Assembly: GCA_942493125.1 (NCBI GenBank)
Contig: OW818667.1
Span: 2,728,001-2,792,000, forward strand
DNA from: Fusibacter_C sp942493125
GTDB lineage: Bacteria > Bacillota > Clostridia > Peptostreptococcales > Acidaminobacteraceae
DNA: 64,000 nucleotides
Direction: 5' to 3'
Part shown: positions 44,964 to 53,655 of the stretch, one piece after another
Layout: the number at the start of each line of letters is the position of its first letter
How positions within the stretch are numbered: the stretch's first letter is position 1
Notes under the pieces: generated by a model
Database searches by the model: none
Told to the model about the DNA's origin: nothing
The model's input: the letters and a program-made list of their open reading frames with translations, nothing else
Program-made: the position numbers and the translations under genes

Positions 44964-45764
44964 TTAAATAAAAATTGATTGGTCTAACCATTGTATTGCG
45001 GATTCAAGCCAACCCGTGTTGGATTTCGAAACGACTTCACCGTGTTTGCCCTCAGGTAATACGAGCGCTTGGTGCGGAATCTGATGCGATTTCAAGGCGT
45101 TAGTGAAGGCTGTGATCTGTGTCTGGCCGACCATATCATCTGACAAATAGGACCATATAAATGTGGGAATTGTCGTTTCACTTACTGCTTTGATGCTATT
45201 CCAATTGTCCGCCTCATCAGAATGGAATGTCTTGATGCCAATTGTCGCTATAGCCATCATCTCTATAAAATGCGTGTACATAGGATTTTTCTCAAGTAAC
45301 CGTTTTTCAAAGTCCAAAAGGTCAAAGATGGGAAAACCTAAGAGCATCGCATTCGGTCTAGCCAACTTGTTTGGAAAAAGTGACGTCTGCCAAAGTGTAC
45401 CCAGAATGGACGCAACATGTCCACCAGTGGATAGACCAACTACTGCAATCTTGTCTGGATCGACAGTATATCGGCTCGCTCTTTCGCGCACACAGACAAC
45501 CGCAGCTGCCAAATCGAGAAATGGCGCAGGAAAGCTGGCATATGGGGCACCAATGGAATAATTGAGAACAAATGCTTGATACCCTTTTGCCAAAAATTGA
45601 AGCGCAACATATTCGGCTTCATCTTCCGCCAAGCTAAGATAACCACCACCTGGACAGATAATTACTGCTGGTCGATTCAGACACTTTTGACCATCTGTTT
45701 CCGGTTGAGTTGACGCAAAAGGATTGAGGGCATTTGTTTGGATATAAGCGGTCAATGTGACCAT
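44964..45764 (-). CDS. Alpha/beta-hydrolase esterase
   Basis: 266 residues. Oxyanion-hole motif ICPGGGYLSLAEDEAEYVA, nucleophile GLSTGGHVAS (Thr where the family usually has Ala), acid in SDDMVG, and His in GKHGEV complete a catalytic triad. Similar to xylan-esterase/BD-FAE-like esterases of Firmicutes; the substrate is not known. The ATG at 45764 follows GAGG by 8 nt, whereas TTG 45803 overlaps the regulator stop. Together with the regulator gene it forms an operon on the minus strand. Confidence 0.8.
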   Translation of the reverse strand: MVTLTAYIQTNALNPFASTQPETDGQKCLNRPAVIICPGGGYLSLAEDEAEYVALQFLAKGYQAFVLNYSIGAPYASFPAPFLDLAAAVVCVRERASRYTVDPDKIAVVGLSTGGHVASILGTLWQTSLFPNKLARPNAMLLGFPIFDLLDFEKRLLEKNPMYTHFIEMMAIATIGIKTFHSDEADNWNSIKAVSETTIPTFIWSYLSDDMVGQTQITAFTNALKSHQIPHQALVLPEGKHGEVVSKSNTGWLESAIQWLDQSIFI

Positions 45765-45796
45765 TTCTAAAACCTCATTGAGAAAAATGCGTTCGA

Positions 45797-46492
45797 TTAC
45801 CAAGCGCGTACACTCCCATTCTGTTTGTTGATTTTACTGAGGTAACGATAGATTGTCGCATCAGAGCTGTCTAGTACAGAGGCAATCTGGCTCACAGCGC
45901 CTTTCATAAGAAAAAAATTCTCGACATTGAGGCGACGTACAACTTCAATTTTTTCATCAGGTGTCAGCCTTCGCGTGTCTATGTCCCTAGACTTTGTCAC
46001 ATCAAAGATAATATCCAGGATCAGATCCTTAGGTGTCGCTTGGAAACGCTCAATATCAACAGGTTCAGAGCTAACAGTCCCCATATTCGGCAAAAATGCC
46101 AATTGACTCAACAACTCGGCCGCTTTCTGGTATTTGGTCACATCGGAGCTAATCGTGAGAACACCTCTTGGATTGCCCGATTTATCTAAAATAAAGAAAC
46201 TACTCGACCTAAGTGGTGTACCATCTTTAGAGACGCCGACATAGTTGAGGTAGTAGGGGGGTCCGTCTTTACCTTTGTCCTTGAGCTTTGAGATCGCAAA
46301 GTTTGTAAGTGGATCGCCAACTTTACGACCACTTATATGGCCGCCGTGGATGGCGACAATGGAACTGTTGATGTTGTCTAGACTAAATAACACGATCTCT
46401 GTATTGCTATCCAAACAGCCGCCTAAAAAGTTGACTAGGTGAATATAAGATGTAAAATCGAATTCAGATATATTAATCACCTCATTCATCAT
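45797..46492 (-). CDS. YheO/DauR-type transcriptional regulator
   Basis: 231 residues. PAS-like YheO domain in residues 10-125 (FLGGCLDSNTEIVLFSLDN, GGHISGRKVGDPLTNF, RSSSFFILD) and a C-terminal HTH_22 helix pair (FFLMKGAVSQIASVLDSSDATIYRYL). DauR, a relative, controls D-arginine catabolism. The position opposite tnaA suggests control of the tryptophanase operon. Its start is weakly supported: no good ribosome site precedes ATG 46492. Confidence 0.83.
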   Translation of the reverse strand: MMNEVINISEFDFTSYIHLVNFLGGCLDSNTEIVLFSLDNINSSIVAIHGGHISGRKVGDPLTNFAISKLKDKGKDGPPYYLNYVGVSKDGTPLRSSSFFILDKSGNPRGVLTISSDVTKYQKAAELLSQLAFLPNMGTVSSEPVDIERFQATPKDLILDIIFDVTKSRDIDTRRLTPDEKIEVVRRLNVENFFLMKGAVSQIASVLDSSDATIYRYLSKINKQNGSVRAW

Positions 46493-46577
46493 ATTAATTT
46501 CTTATCATTATAAGATTATTTTATCATTGTGTTGATTTTTGTCAACTTGCGCGGTTCACCCAAACTTAGTTAAAATA

Positions 46578-46616
46578 ACTACAAATTTTGTGTTGTAATT
46601 ATGAATAAATTGTAGT
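46578..46616. promoter_or_regulatory. Inverted repeat in the regulator-tnaA divergent region
   Basis: ACTACAAATTT (46578-46588) faces AAATTGTAGT (46607-46616), near perfect, in an AT-rich region between the divergent genes. It may bind the YheO-type protein; this is inference. A GTTGA/TCAAC pair at about 46533-46548 is a second candidate. Confidence 0.4.
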
Positions 46617-46676
46617 ATATTCGAGTTATAATAATAAATTATTATCATAATAAAAATTTAGTACTTGGAGGACGAC

Positions 46677-48062
46677 ATGTCACAGATCAAACATCCGGCA
46701 GAACCTTTTAAAATTAAAATGGTTGAGCCACTATACAAAACGACGAGAGAACACAGAGAAAAGGCACTTGCAGAAGCAGGTTACAACCCATTTTTGCTGA
46801 AATCAAACGACGTCTATATCGACTTGTTGACAGACAGTGGTACTGGTGCGATGAGCGACAACCAATGGGCAGGCATGATGCTCGGCGACGAAGCTTACGC
46901 AGGTAGCAGAAACTACTACAACATCGTCAAAGCAGTACAAGATATTTTCCAATATGAGTATGTTGTGCCTACACATCAAGGCCGTGGTGCAGAACAAGTT
47001 TTATTCCCGTTACTTCTACAGCCTGGTCAATTTGTAATGAGCAATCATCACTTTGACACGACAAAAGGTCATGTTGAGCTTGCTGGTGGTAAAGCTAGAA
47101 ACTTTTTGATCCCAGAAGCAACGGATACGACGACATATTACGATTTTAAAGGTAACTTCAATATTCAAGCGGCTGAGATTTTTATCGAACAAGTTGGTAT
47201 TGAAAATGTTGCATTCTTTATCATGACAGTCACAAATAACTCAGCAGGTGGCCAACCAGTTTCTATGGCTAACATGAGAGAACTTAAAAAATTGGCTGAT
47301 AAATATGGCAAGTTGATCGTTATGGACTCTGCACGCTTCGCTGAGAACGCAATGTTTATCAAGCAACGTGAAAAAGGTTATGAAAACGCATCGATAAAAG
47401 ATATCATCAGAGAAATGTATGCGATGGCTGACGTTTTAACGATGAGTGCTAAAAAAGATGCCATTGTCAACATGGGTGGTATGATAGCAGTTAAAAACAA
47501 CGAAGAAATTTTCAAAGGCGCTCAAGCGAGATGTGTACCATTTGAAGGGTTTGCAACATACGGTGGTCTTTCAGGAAGAGATATGGAAGCCCTTGCTAGA
47601 GGACTTTACGAAGGTATTGAGGAAAGCTTCCTCGAGTACAGACTTGGACAAGTCAAATACCTCGGTGACAAACTCATGGAAATTGGTGTTCCAATTCAAT
47701 ACCCAACGGGTGGTCACGCAGTGTTTGTAGATGCAAAGAAAATCGTACCACATATCCCAGGCAATGAGTTCCCAGCACAAGCACTTTGTAATGCCCTTTA
47801 CCTCGAATCTGGCGTAAGACCAGTTGAGATCGGTTCATTCCTACTCGGTAGAAATCCTGAGACAGGCGAACAAGAAGAAGCGGCTCTTGAACTTGTGCGT
47901 TTGACAATTCCGAGACGTGTATACACGCAATCTCATATGGATCAAATCGTTGAAGGATTCCAAAAAGTAATGGAAAACAAAGACAAACTCGTTGGTTTTG
48001 AATTCGAATATGAGCCAAAAGTACTCAGACACTTCCTTGCTAGATTGAAACCACTCAAATAA
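46677..48062 (+). CDS. tnaA: Tryptophanase (tryptophan indole-lyase)
   Basis: 461 residues. PLP enzyme of the aspartate-aminotransferase fold (VLTMSAKKDAIVNMGG holds the Lys). Three places favour Trp over Tyr as substrate: HFDTTKGH with Asp rather than TPL Thr, VRPVEIGSFLLGR rather than the Arg-containing TPL loop, and YEPKVLRHF with His where TPL has Phe. It makes indole, pyruvate and ammonia. TTGGAGGACGAC precedes the ATG; 46665 is an in-frame TTG inside it. No tnaC-like leader is present upstream. Confidence 0.9.
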   Translation: MSQIKHPAEPFKIKMVEPLYKTTREHREKALAEAGYNPFLLKSNDVYIDLLTDSGTGAMSDNQWAGMMLGDEAYAGSRNYYNIVKAVQDIFQYEYVVPTHQGRGAEQVLFPLLLQPGQFVMSNHHFDTTKGHVELAGGKARNFLIPEATDTTTYYDFKGNFNIQAAEIFIEQVGIENVAFFIMTVTNNSAGGQPVSMANMRELKKLADKYGKLIVMDSARFAENAMFIKQREKGYENASIKDIIREMYAMADVLTMSAKKDAIVNMGGMIAVKNNEEIFKGAQARCVPFEGFATYGGLSGRDMEALARGLYEGIEESFLEYRLGQVKYLGDKLMEIGVPIQYPTGGHAVFVDAKKIVPHIPGNEFPAQALCNALYLESGVRPVEIGSFLLGRNPETGEQEEAALELVRLTIPRRVYTQSHMDQIVEGFQKVMENKDKLVGFEFEYEPKVLRHFLARLKPLK

Positions 48063-48174
48063 TCAATCCACTCAAATCAAGAAATTGCATCAATCAGTTG
48101 CGTTTCAATATAAACAAAAAGACATCCTGTTCATGACATAATGGCCTAAAATAATTTATTTCGGGGGAAATAAA

Positions 48175-49698
48175 ATGAGAGAGAATTGGCAAAGTCGAAA
48201 GGGTTTTATCTTCGCAGCCGCAGGTGCTGCAATCGGTCTTGGAAATCTATGGCGATTTCCATTTCAAGCGTATAAAAATGGTGGTGGTGCGTTCTTATTG
48301 CCATATTTGGTTGCACTAGCAACTTGCGCGATTCCGCTTATGATCATGGAATACGCTTACGGTAGAAAGATTCGCGGCGGTTCTGTAAAAGCATTTTCAG
48401 AGCTAGGTAAAAAGTACGAAGTCGTTGGTTGGGTCCAAGTTATGGTTCCTATAGTAGTTATGATGTATTACTGTGCTATCATTGCCGTGTCGCTCATATT
48501 CATGGTGTTCTCACTCGGACATGCTTTTGGTATGATGAACTGGCTTCAAGATCCAGGCCCGATCATGGGTATGGTCGTAGGTAGTGCGGACAATGCGCTT
48601 GATTTAGGTGCCGGAATGAGTCTTTATATCTTAGTTGCAATCGTTTTCGTTTGGTTGACAAACTGGTTGATCGTAAAGAAGGGTATTTCTGGTGGTATAG
48701 AAAAAATGTCTATGATTTTCACACCGCTACTTCTCGTCATGATGGTCATCTTTATGATCAATGCCGTACGTTTAAATGGCGCAACAATTGGACTTGAAGC
48801 ACTGTTCAAACCTGATTTTAGCAAGATTATGGATCCAGCCATTTGGGTATCCGCTTATGCGCAAGTGTTTTTCTCAACGACGCTGGCTGTAGGTGTCATG
48901 ATCGCATATGGTTCGTATTTGCATGAGAAAGCGGACATTGTCAACAGCGCTTTCATCACAGTACTTGCCAATTCAAGCTTTGACTTAATCGCAGGCATAC
49001 TCGTTTTCTCGACACTGGGCTATCTCGTTCAAAACATGGGCGTTGAGTTCACATCGTTTGGTACTGGTGCAGGGGTTGCCTTTATAGCCTTCCCAATTGC
49101 CATTTCTACGATGTCATCCAATGTCATGATTCAAGGATTGCTTGGATTTGTATTCTTTTTCTGTTTATTCATAGCGGGGATTTCATCGAGTATATCTATG
49201 CTTGAGTCCTTTGCAACAGCGGCACTCGATAAGTTTAAAATCACACGTGAGAAATTGATCACGATTATTGCACTCGTTGGTTTTGCAGGTTCAGCATGTT
49301 TTGCGAGCTATGCAGGCTTCAACTATATACTCGACATCGTCGATTCGTATGTCGGTAATATCGTCATCGCTGGACTTGGTCTAGTAGAAGTTGTTCTAAT
49401 CAGCTACCTATATGGTACCGCGAAACTCAGAGAAGAAGCGAACATGTACTCTGACTTTAAAGTCGGTATTTGGTGGGATTATCTACTTAAGTACTTTACA
49501 CCATTGCTCCTCGGTGCAGTCGTGTTTACGAATATCTTTAACATCGTAACAGGGTTGTTTGAAGCGGATAAAATTGGTTTAATGTCCAGCATCATATTCG
49601 GTTGGGGTACAGTTGCCATCATGATAGGTGTTTCACTGGTATTCAATAAGAAAAAATGGGCGGAACATCACCAATTAGCAGATCAGGAGGGCAACTAA
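48175..49698 (+). CDS. NSS-family sodium:amino acid symporter
   Basis: 507 residues, 12 membrane helices. W..R.GF..A..G.AIGLGN.WRFP is present as NWQSRKGFIFAAAGAAIGLG, followed by NLWRFPFQAYKNGG; Na-site and substrate-site helix TM1 is clear. Next to tnaA a tryptophan (TnaT-like) role is inferred. GGGGGA precedes the ATG. The small subunit gene follows at once. Confidence 0.9.
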   Translation: MRENWQSRKGFIFAAAGAAIGLGNLWRFPFQAYKNGGGAFLLPYLVALATCAIPLMIMEYAYGRKIRGGSVKAFSELGKKYEVVGWVQVMVPIVVMMYYCAIIAVSLIFMVFSLGHAFGMMNWLQDPGPIMGMVVGSADNALDLGAGMSLYILVAIVFVWLTNWLIVKKGISGGIEKMSMIFTPLLLVMMVIFMINAVRLNGATIGLEALFKPDFSKIMDPAIWVSAYAQVFFSTTLAVGVMIAYGSYLHEKADIVNSAFITVLANSSFDLIAGILVFSTLGYLVQNMGVEFTSFGTGAGVAFIAFPIAISTMSSNVMIQGLLGFVFFFCLFIAGISSSISMLESFATAALDKFKITREKLITIIALVGFAGSACFASYAGFNYILDIVDSYVGNIVIAGLGLVEVVLISYLYGTAKLREEANMYSDFKVGIWWDYLLKYFTPLLLGAVVFTNIFNIVTGLFEADKIGLMSSIIFGWGTVAIMIGVSLVFNKKKWAEHHQLADQEGN

Positions 49699-49699
49699 T

Positions 49700-49825
49700 A
49701 TGTCGACAAGTGCAGTGATCATGATGGTTATTGGATGTGGATTAGTATGGGGCGGAACTGTATTGGCAGTCACCATAGCCCTACGCGTAGAAAAGAAAAA
49801 CGCGATTAAAGCGAAATTGCAGTAG
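49700..49825 (+). CDS. NSS transporter small subunit, MetS-like
   Basis: 41 residues, a single hydrophobic helix (IMMVIGCGLVWGGTVLAV) and a basic tail. It follows the NSS gene by 1 nt and has AGGAGG at 49685-49690. Small single-pass subunits of this kind (MetS with MetP) are needed by some NSS carriers. It is below the usual ORF length, but context and shape agree. Confidence 0.82.
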   Translation: MSTSAVIMMVIGCGLVWGGTVLAVTIALRVEKKNAIKAKLQ

Positions 49826-49862
49826 TATATAAATTCAAAATAAGCTATCATACAATAAAAGA

Positions 49863-49908
49863 AGAATCGACACAGGGCTAACGTATAGCCTGGTGTCGAT
49901 TCTTTTTA
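49863..49908 (+). terminator. Terminator of the tna operon
   Basis: Eleven-bp stem AGAATCGACAC/GTGTCGATTCT with an inner AGGGCTA/TAGCCT stem, then T5. Confidence 0.92.
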
Positions 49909-49940
49909 TGTTTAGGACAAAATCGTCTCAAACGAGAGCA

Positions 49941-51062
49941 CTAATGTGTTTTGTATGACGAATAGTAGTTCACCGCTGCTTCGACAACATCAGGATGAAA
50001 CTGCTTACCAGAGCAGTTCTTAAGGACTTCTATAGCCATTTCACTCGGCATCGCCTCTCGGTAAGCACGTTTTGATGTCATTGCGTCAAAAGCATCTGCA
50101 AGCTGTATGATTTGCGCGCCTATTGGGATTTGATCACCCTTTAAACCCTGAGGATAGCCACTTCCGTCATAATGCTCATGATGCATAAAAGCTAAACTTA
50201 CAACGTCGCCTAATCCAGTGATCTTATCGAGTATGCGCTTTGTGTCTTCTGGATGTTTTTTCACGAGTTCATATTCTTCATAGTTGAGAGTAGAAGGCTT
50301 GTTTAAGATTTCATTCGGGATGCCAATTTTACCAACATCATGTAGTAATGCTGCAGTTTTGATTTTTTCGATTTCACTTTCAGGCAGATTCATAACACGT
50401 GACAATCTCTCGCTATAATCCATAACACGCCTTGCATGTCCTTCAGTATAGATGTCTTTGACCTCTATGGCAGTAACTAATGCCATAATAGTCTCTTCGT
50501 GCATAGCTTGCTCGCGTTCTGCTTTAATTTTCAAAGCATAGAAATTTGATATCATCTGAGCATAAAAACGTAAAACTTCTTTTGATTCCTCGGAAAAAGA
50601 TCTCTTAGTGAATCTTTCAAGGCTAATGAGACCTATGACTGTACTATCAAATTGAATAGGCGCATAAAGCGAAGTGAAATTGCTGTATGTACCTAGCAAT
50701 TTAAACGTTTCAAGCGTGTATTCATCAAAAGCATGATCAATGCGTTTTTCTATGTAGTTCTCATAGGATTCAATATTATTGACATCCGGGCATTCAAAAC
50801 CGATAAAAATATTATCTTTGGTAAAGGATAGCCGTTTGATTAACTCAATATCGTAACCTTTAGTACAGACGGGGAGATAGTCATCACCATGTAATACATA
50901 TAAAGAACCCTTTTCTGCCTCGGGTATTAACTCGAAAGCAGAATTCAATGCATTGATGAGAAATTCATCTTTTGTTAAAAGGTGGGTATTGACGAAAGAG
51001 TTGACGAGTAAGGCAATTTTTTTGTAAAGTTCAGGATCCATTTCAAATAGTTTTTTTGACAT
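49941..51062 (-). CDS. GAF-HD-GYP c-di-GMP phosphodiesterase
   Basis: 373 residues, cytosolic. A GAF-type domain (about 35-185: KGSLYVLHGDDYLP, GLISLERFTKRSFSEES) precedes HD-GYP with HARRV, LLHDVGKIGIPNEIL, HHEHYDGSGYPQGLKGD and ADAFDAMTSKRAYR. It should hydrolyse c-di-GMP. Start ATG 51062 with AAAGGGGA upstream; the longer reading to 51146 overlaps the exporter gene. It follows that gene by 37 nt on the same strand. Confidence 0.9.
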   Translation of the reverse strand: MSKKLFEMDPELYKKIALLVNSFVNTHLLTKDEFLINALNSAFELIPEAEKGSLYVLHGDDYLPVCTKGYDIELIKRLSFTKDNIFIGFECPDVNNIESYENYIEKRIDHAFDEYTLETFKLLGTYSNFTSLYAPIQFDSTVIGLISLERFTKRSFSEESKEVLRFYAQMISNFYALKIKAEREQAMHEETIMALVTAIEVKDIYTEGHARRVMDYSERLSRVMNLPESEIEKIKTAALLHDVGKIGIPNEILNKPSTLNYEEYELVKKHPEDTKRILDKITGLGDVVSLAFMHHEHYDGSGYPQGLKGDQIPIGAQIIQLADAFDAMTSKRAYREAMPSEMAIEVLKNCSGKQFHPDVVEAAVNYYSSYKTH

Positions 51063-51099
51063 ATTATCCCCTTTATTATATATGAATATTTTATCTAGA

Positions 51100-52119
51100 T
51101 TACCAAAGATGCATGAGTCGTTGAACGATGATGGAGACGCTTGCAACAGCGAGCCAACAGCTCAGTCCGAGCACGATAGGGCTGAGGCCATTTGAAATGA
51201 GCTTTTTAAGGTGTGTGTTAAGACCGATAGCGGACATGGCCATGACGATGAGGAATTTGCCCATTTGAACGAGGCTATGTGAGACATTTGACGGCAATTC
51301 GAGAGCAGTATTTAGTACAGCTGCAAGTAAGAAGCCAATGACGAACCATGGAAAAACTTTCGAAAATTTGAAGGTGCTACCATCAGGGGTGCTTTGATTT
51401 TTCTTAGTCGTATAGATGGCGAGCGCAAGTGTGATCGGAACGATCATAAGCGTTCGAGTGAGCTTGACGACCGTTGCAAATGCAAGTGCCGTATTGTTTC
51501 CAGCCACTGTGCTCCAGGCCGAACCTGCTGCTACGACAGAAGACGTATCGTTGATTGCTGTACCTGCCCACATGCCGAAGCCCAAATCCGTCATGCCCAA
51601 TAACCTACCAAGTGCGGGGAAGATAAAGACGGCGACGATATTAAATAAAAAGATCGTCGATATCGCATGTGCGACATCTTCATCAGCCGCATTGATGACC
51701 GGTGCAGTGGCCGCGATGGCAGAGCCACCACAGATTGAGGTGCCAACGCCTATGAGGATAGTCGTATTCGGTGTGATTTTAAGCGCTTTACTTACTAGGT
51801 ATGCCGTTGCGAAAGCAGCACTTAGTGTAAAGAGCATAACAAAGAGGGATTGTCCGCCCACTTCGATGATTCTATACAAGTTCATCTCAAATCCCAATAG
51901 GATTACGGCAAATTGAAGAACCTTTTTAGATGTATATTTGATGCCATTGTTTAATCCACCTGAAGTCAACTTGGGTAACAACATCGTGATGATCATGCCA
52001 AAAAGAATTCCGAAGACTGGACTACCGATGATGGGAAACGCTTTTCCAAGAATCCAGGCAGGTATTGCGATTGACAAGCATAATAGAATACCTGGAATAT
52101 GTTTCTGAAACTGTGTCAT
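51100..52119 (-). CDS. YeiH-type putative sulfate exporter
   Basis: 339 residues, about nine to ten membrane helices: PVFGILFGMIITM, ILLGFEMNLYRI, GTSICGGSAIAATAPVI, GFGMWAGTAINDTSSVVAAG. This matches the YeiH/PSE family, anion-like carriers of uncertain substrate. GAGG precedes the ATG. It diverges from the TetR gene across 143 bp. Confidence 0.85.
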   Translation of the reverse strand: MTQFQKHIPGILLCLSIAIPAWILGKAFPIIGSPVFGILFGMIITMLLPKLTSGGLNNGIKYTSKKVLQFAVILLGFEMNLYRIIEVGGQSLFVMLFTLSAAFATAYLVSKALKITPNTTILIGVGTSICGGSAIAATAPVINAADEDVAHAISTIFLFNIVAVFIFPALGRLLGMTDLGFGMWAGTAINDTSSVVAAGSAWSTVAGNNTALAFATVVKLTRTLMIVPITLALAIYTTKKNQSTPDGSTFKFSKVFPWFVIGFLLAAVLNTALELPSNVSHSLVQMGKFLIVMAMSAIGLNTHLKKLISNGLSPIVLGLSCWLAVASVSIIVQRLMHLW

Positions 52120-52213
52120 TTCAAGTCCTCACATTTGTATTTTTAATAACGGATGATATTTTTCGTAACACTAAGTATAGTTTAATGCCTATAAGACATT
52201 CTGTAAATTGTTA

Positions 52214-52242
52214 TTGACAATGTGACCAGATGGTCGTAAAGT
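52214..52242 (+). promoter_or_regulatory. tetR promoter with operator between -35 and -10
   Basis: TTGACA (52214-52219), 17-bp spacer, TAAAGT (52237-52242). The palindrome GACCAGATGGTC (52224-52235) fills the spacer. This is the arrangement expected for autorepression. Confidence 0.85.
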
Positions 52243-52262
52243 AGAAACAAAGGGAGGACGCT

Positions 52263-52901
52263 ATGCCTAAACAGACATTTATAAATTTGGAAGACGAGAG
52301 ACAAGCGCAAATCATGACTGCTGCCATCGATGAGTTTTCGAGCTACTCGTACGCAGAAGCGAGCACAAATCGCATCTGTAAAAGCGCTGGCATCGCAAAA
52401 GGGAGCTTTTATCAGTATTTTGAAGATAAACTGGATCTTTATGTCTATTTACTCACACAGTCAGCTGGTGTAAAAATGGCCATCTTTGGCGAAACCCTAA
52501 AAAACTTGGACAATTTAACATTTCTAGAACAGATTAGAGCACTATATATTTGTGGTATAGAATTTGCCATTCAAAATCCCAAGTATTCAAATCTGGCACA
52601 AAAGTTTGCCCATGAAAAAAACGATCACGTCAAGCAAAGTGTTCTAAAGGGCAATAACCCAAAGGCGTATACATTTTATGAGACTTTAATAGAGAAGGCA
52701 AAAGAACAAGGGACAGTGAAACGTTCGATTAACACGAGAGCGCTGGCTCTTCTGATAGTAGCTTTGAACGATGCTGTACTTGACTATATGACAGAGCATT
52801 ATGAGTCATTGAATTTTACAGTGGATCAAGCGTCTATTTTGGAATTTGTCGATCTTGAACTGGAAATTCTTAAATTGGGTATTGACAATGTGACCAAGTA
52901 G
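52263..52901 (+). CDS. TetR/AcrR-family regulator
   Basis: 212 residues. HTH around 28-60 (TNRICKSAGIAKGSFYQYFEDK) and an all-helical ligand domain. AGGGAGG precedes the ATG. The last codons, GIDNVTK then stop, are encoded by a copy of its own promoter-operator. Four GACCA-N2-TGGTC-like sites flank it, and it is likely to repress itself and the membrane-protein gene. Confidence 0.92.
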   Translation: MPKQTFINLEDERQAQIMTAAIDEFSSYSYAEASTNRICKSAGIAKGSFYQYFEDKLDLYVYLLTQSAGVKMAIFGETLKNLDNLTFLEQIRALYICGIEFAIQNPKYSNLAQKFAHEKNDHVKQSVLKGNNPKAYTFYETLIEKAKEQGTVKRSINTRALALLIVALNDAVLDYMTEHYESLNFTVDQASILEFVDLELEILKLGIDNVTK

Positions 52902-52971
52902 TCGTATGATGAGAATATAAAGCGACCAACTGGTCGCTTATCATTCAACATCAAAGTGACCAAGTGGTCGC
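52882..52971 (+). promoter_or_regulatory. Second promoter with three TetR-type operators
   Basis: TTGACA (52882-52887), 17-bp spacer, TATGAT (52905-52910). Operators: GACCAAGTAGTC (52892-52903, imperfect), AGCGACCAACTGGTCGCT (52921-52938, perfect 18-bp palindrome) and GACCAAGTGGTC (52958-52969). Centres are 32 and 34 bp apart. The promoter overlaps the tetR stop and drives the next gene. Confidence 0.85.
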
Positions 52972-52989
52972 AAAATAGTGGAGGTTCTC

Positions 52990-53571
52990 ATGAAAACGAA
53001 AAATCAAAAGATGGATTTTATGATAGGGATGCTATTTGCAGCGTTAACAGCCATTGCCATCCTTCTATTCTTTACGAATGACGCTTTTTTTAAATGGGCA
53101 TTTGATCGTCACCACAACGTTTTAAGTTGGTATATCAGACCAATTTTTATCATACCGATCGTATACTTTGCCTTTAAAAAGAGTTGGACAGGTATTATGG
53201 CATCTATCTTCTGTTTATTTACAAGCATGTTCTGGTTTCCAGCACCAGAGCTCGTCAGTGACAAAGTTGTAGGATTCTTAGCCTTTGAACAAGAATATCT
53301 GAAAGGTTCATGGGACATTAGCAAAATTATCGTTCAGTTGGCAGTGCCGGCTTTCTTTGCTGCACTTATCTATACAGCTTGGCATCGCAGTATTAAGGCG
53401 CTTATCGGCGTCATCATCGCAGCTGCTGTACTAAAGGTTGTTTGGAGCGCATTATTTGCTGGCGAAGATGGGTTATCAATCATCAAACCCGCAGTGAGTG
53501 GCGTCGTCATATGTATCGCAGCGGTGATCTACTATAAGAGAAGAGGCCGTAAAACGAAATCAAACGCGTAA
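52990..53571 (+). CDS. Membrane protein under TetR control
   Basis: 193 residues, about five to six hydrophobic segments (LFAALTAIAILLFF, IRPIFIIPIVYFAF, IMASIFCLFTSMFW, IIVQLAVPAFFAAL, ALIGVIIAAAVL, GVVICIAAVIYY) with a basic tail. No family recognised. GGAGG is 8 nt before the ATG; a GTG at 52978 is not the start. Regulation through the three operators suggests a stress- or compound-induced role. Confidence 0.75.
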   Translation: MKTKNQKMDFMIGMLFAALTAIAILLFFTNDAFFKWAFDRHHNVLSWYIRPIFIIPIVYFAFKKSWTGIMASIFCLFTSMFWFPAPELVSDKVVGFLAFEQEYLKGSWDISKIIVQLAVPAFFAALIYTAWHRSIKALIGVIIAAAVLKVVWSALFAGEDGLSIIKPAVSGVVICIAAVIYYKRRGRKTKSNA

Positions 53572-53621
53572 ATCAACAGGTAAATAAGATAAATAAATAA
53601 GATAAATAGGAGCATAAAAAA

Positions 53622-53646
53622 AAGGCCATCAAATTTTGATGGCCTT
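53622..53646. terminator. Bidirectional terminator
   Basis: AAGGCCATC/GATGGCCTT stem with an AAATTTT loop, A-rich on one side. It separates the membrane-protein gene from convergent L25. A short AT-rich direct repeat (AAATAAGAT units, about 53582-53607) precedes it. Confidence 0.85.
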
Positions 53647-53655
53647 AATCGTCTT

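Noticed and set aside
46493..46676. tnaC-like leader peptide before tryptophanase
   Set aside because: The only short frames (for example an ATG near 46601) have no Trp codon and stop after four codons.
46677..48062. Tyrosine phenol-lyase
   Set aside because: The residues that set phenol-lyase specificity (Thr, Arg, Phe positions) carry the tryptophanase counterparts.
51416..51916. 166-codon frame opposite the YeiH gene
   Set aside because: Antisense to a well-conserved membrane protein, with no ribosome site.
53582..53607. AAATAAGAT repeats as a possible attachment or CRISPR-like unit
   Set aside because: Only two to three short AT-rich copies with no spacer; more likely low-complexity sequence.
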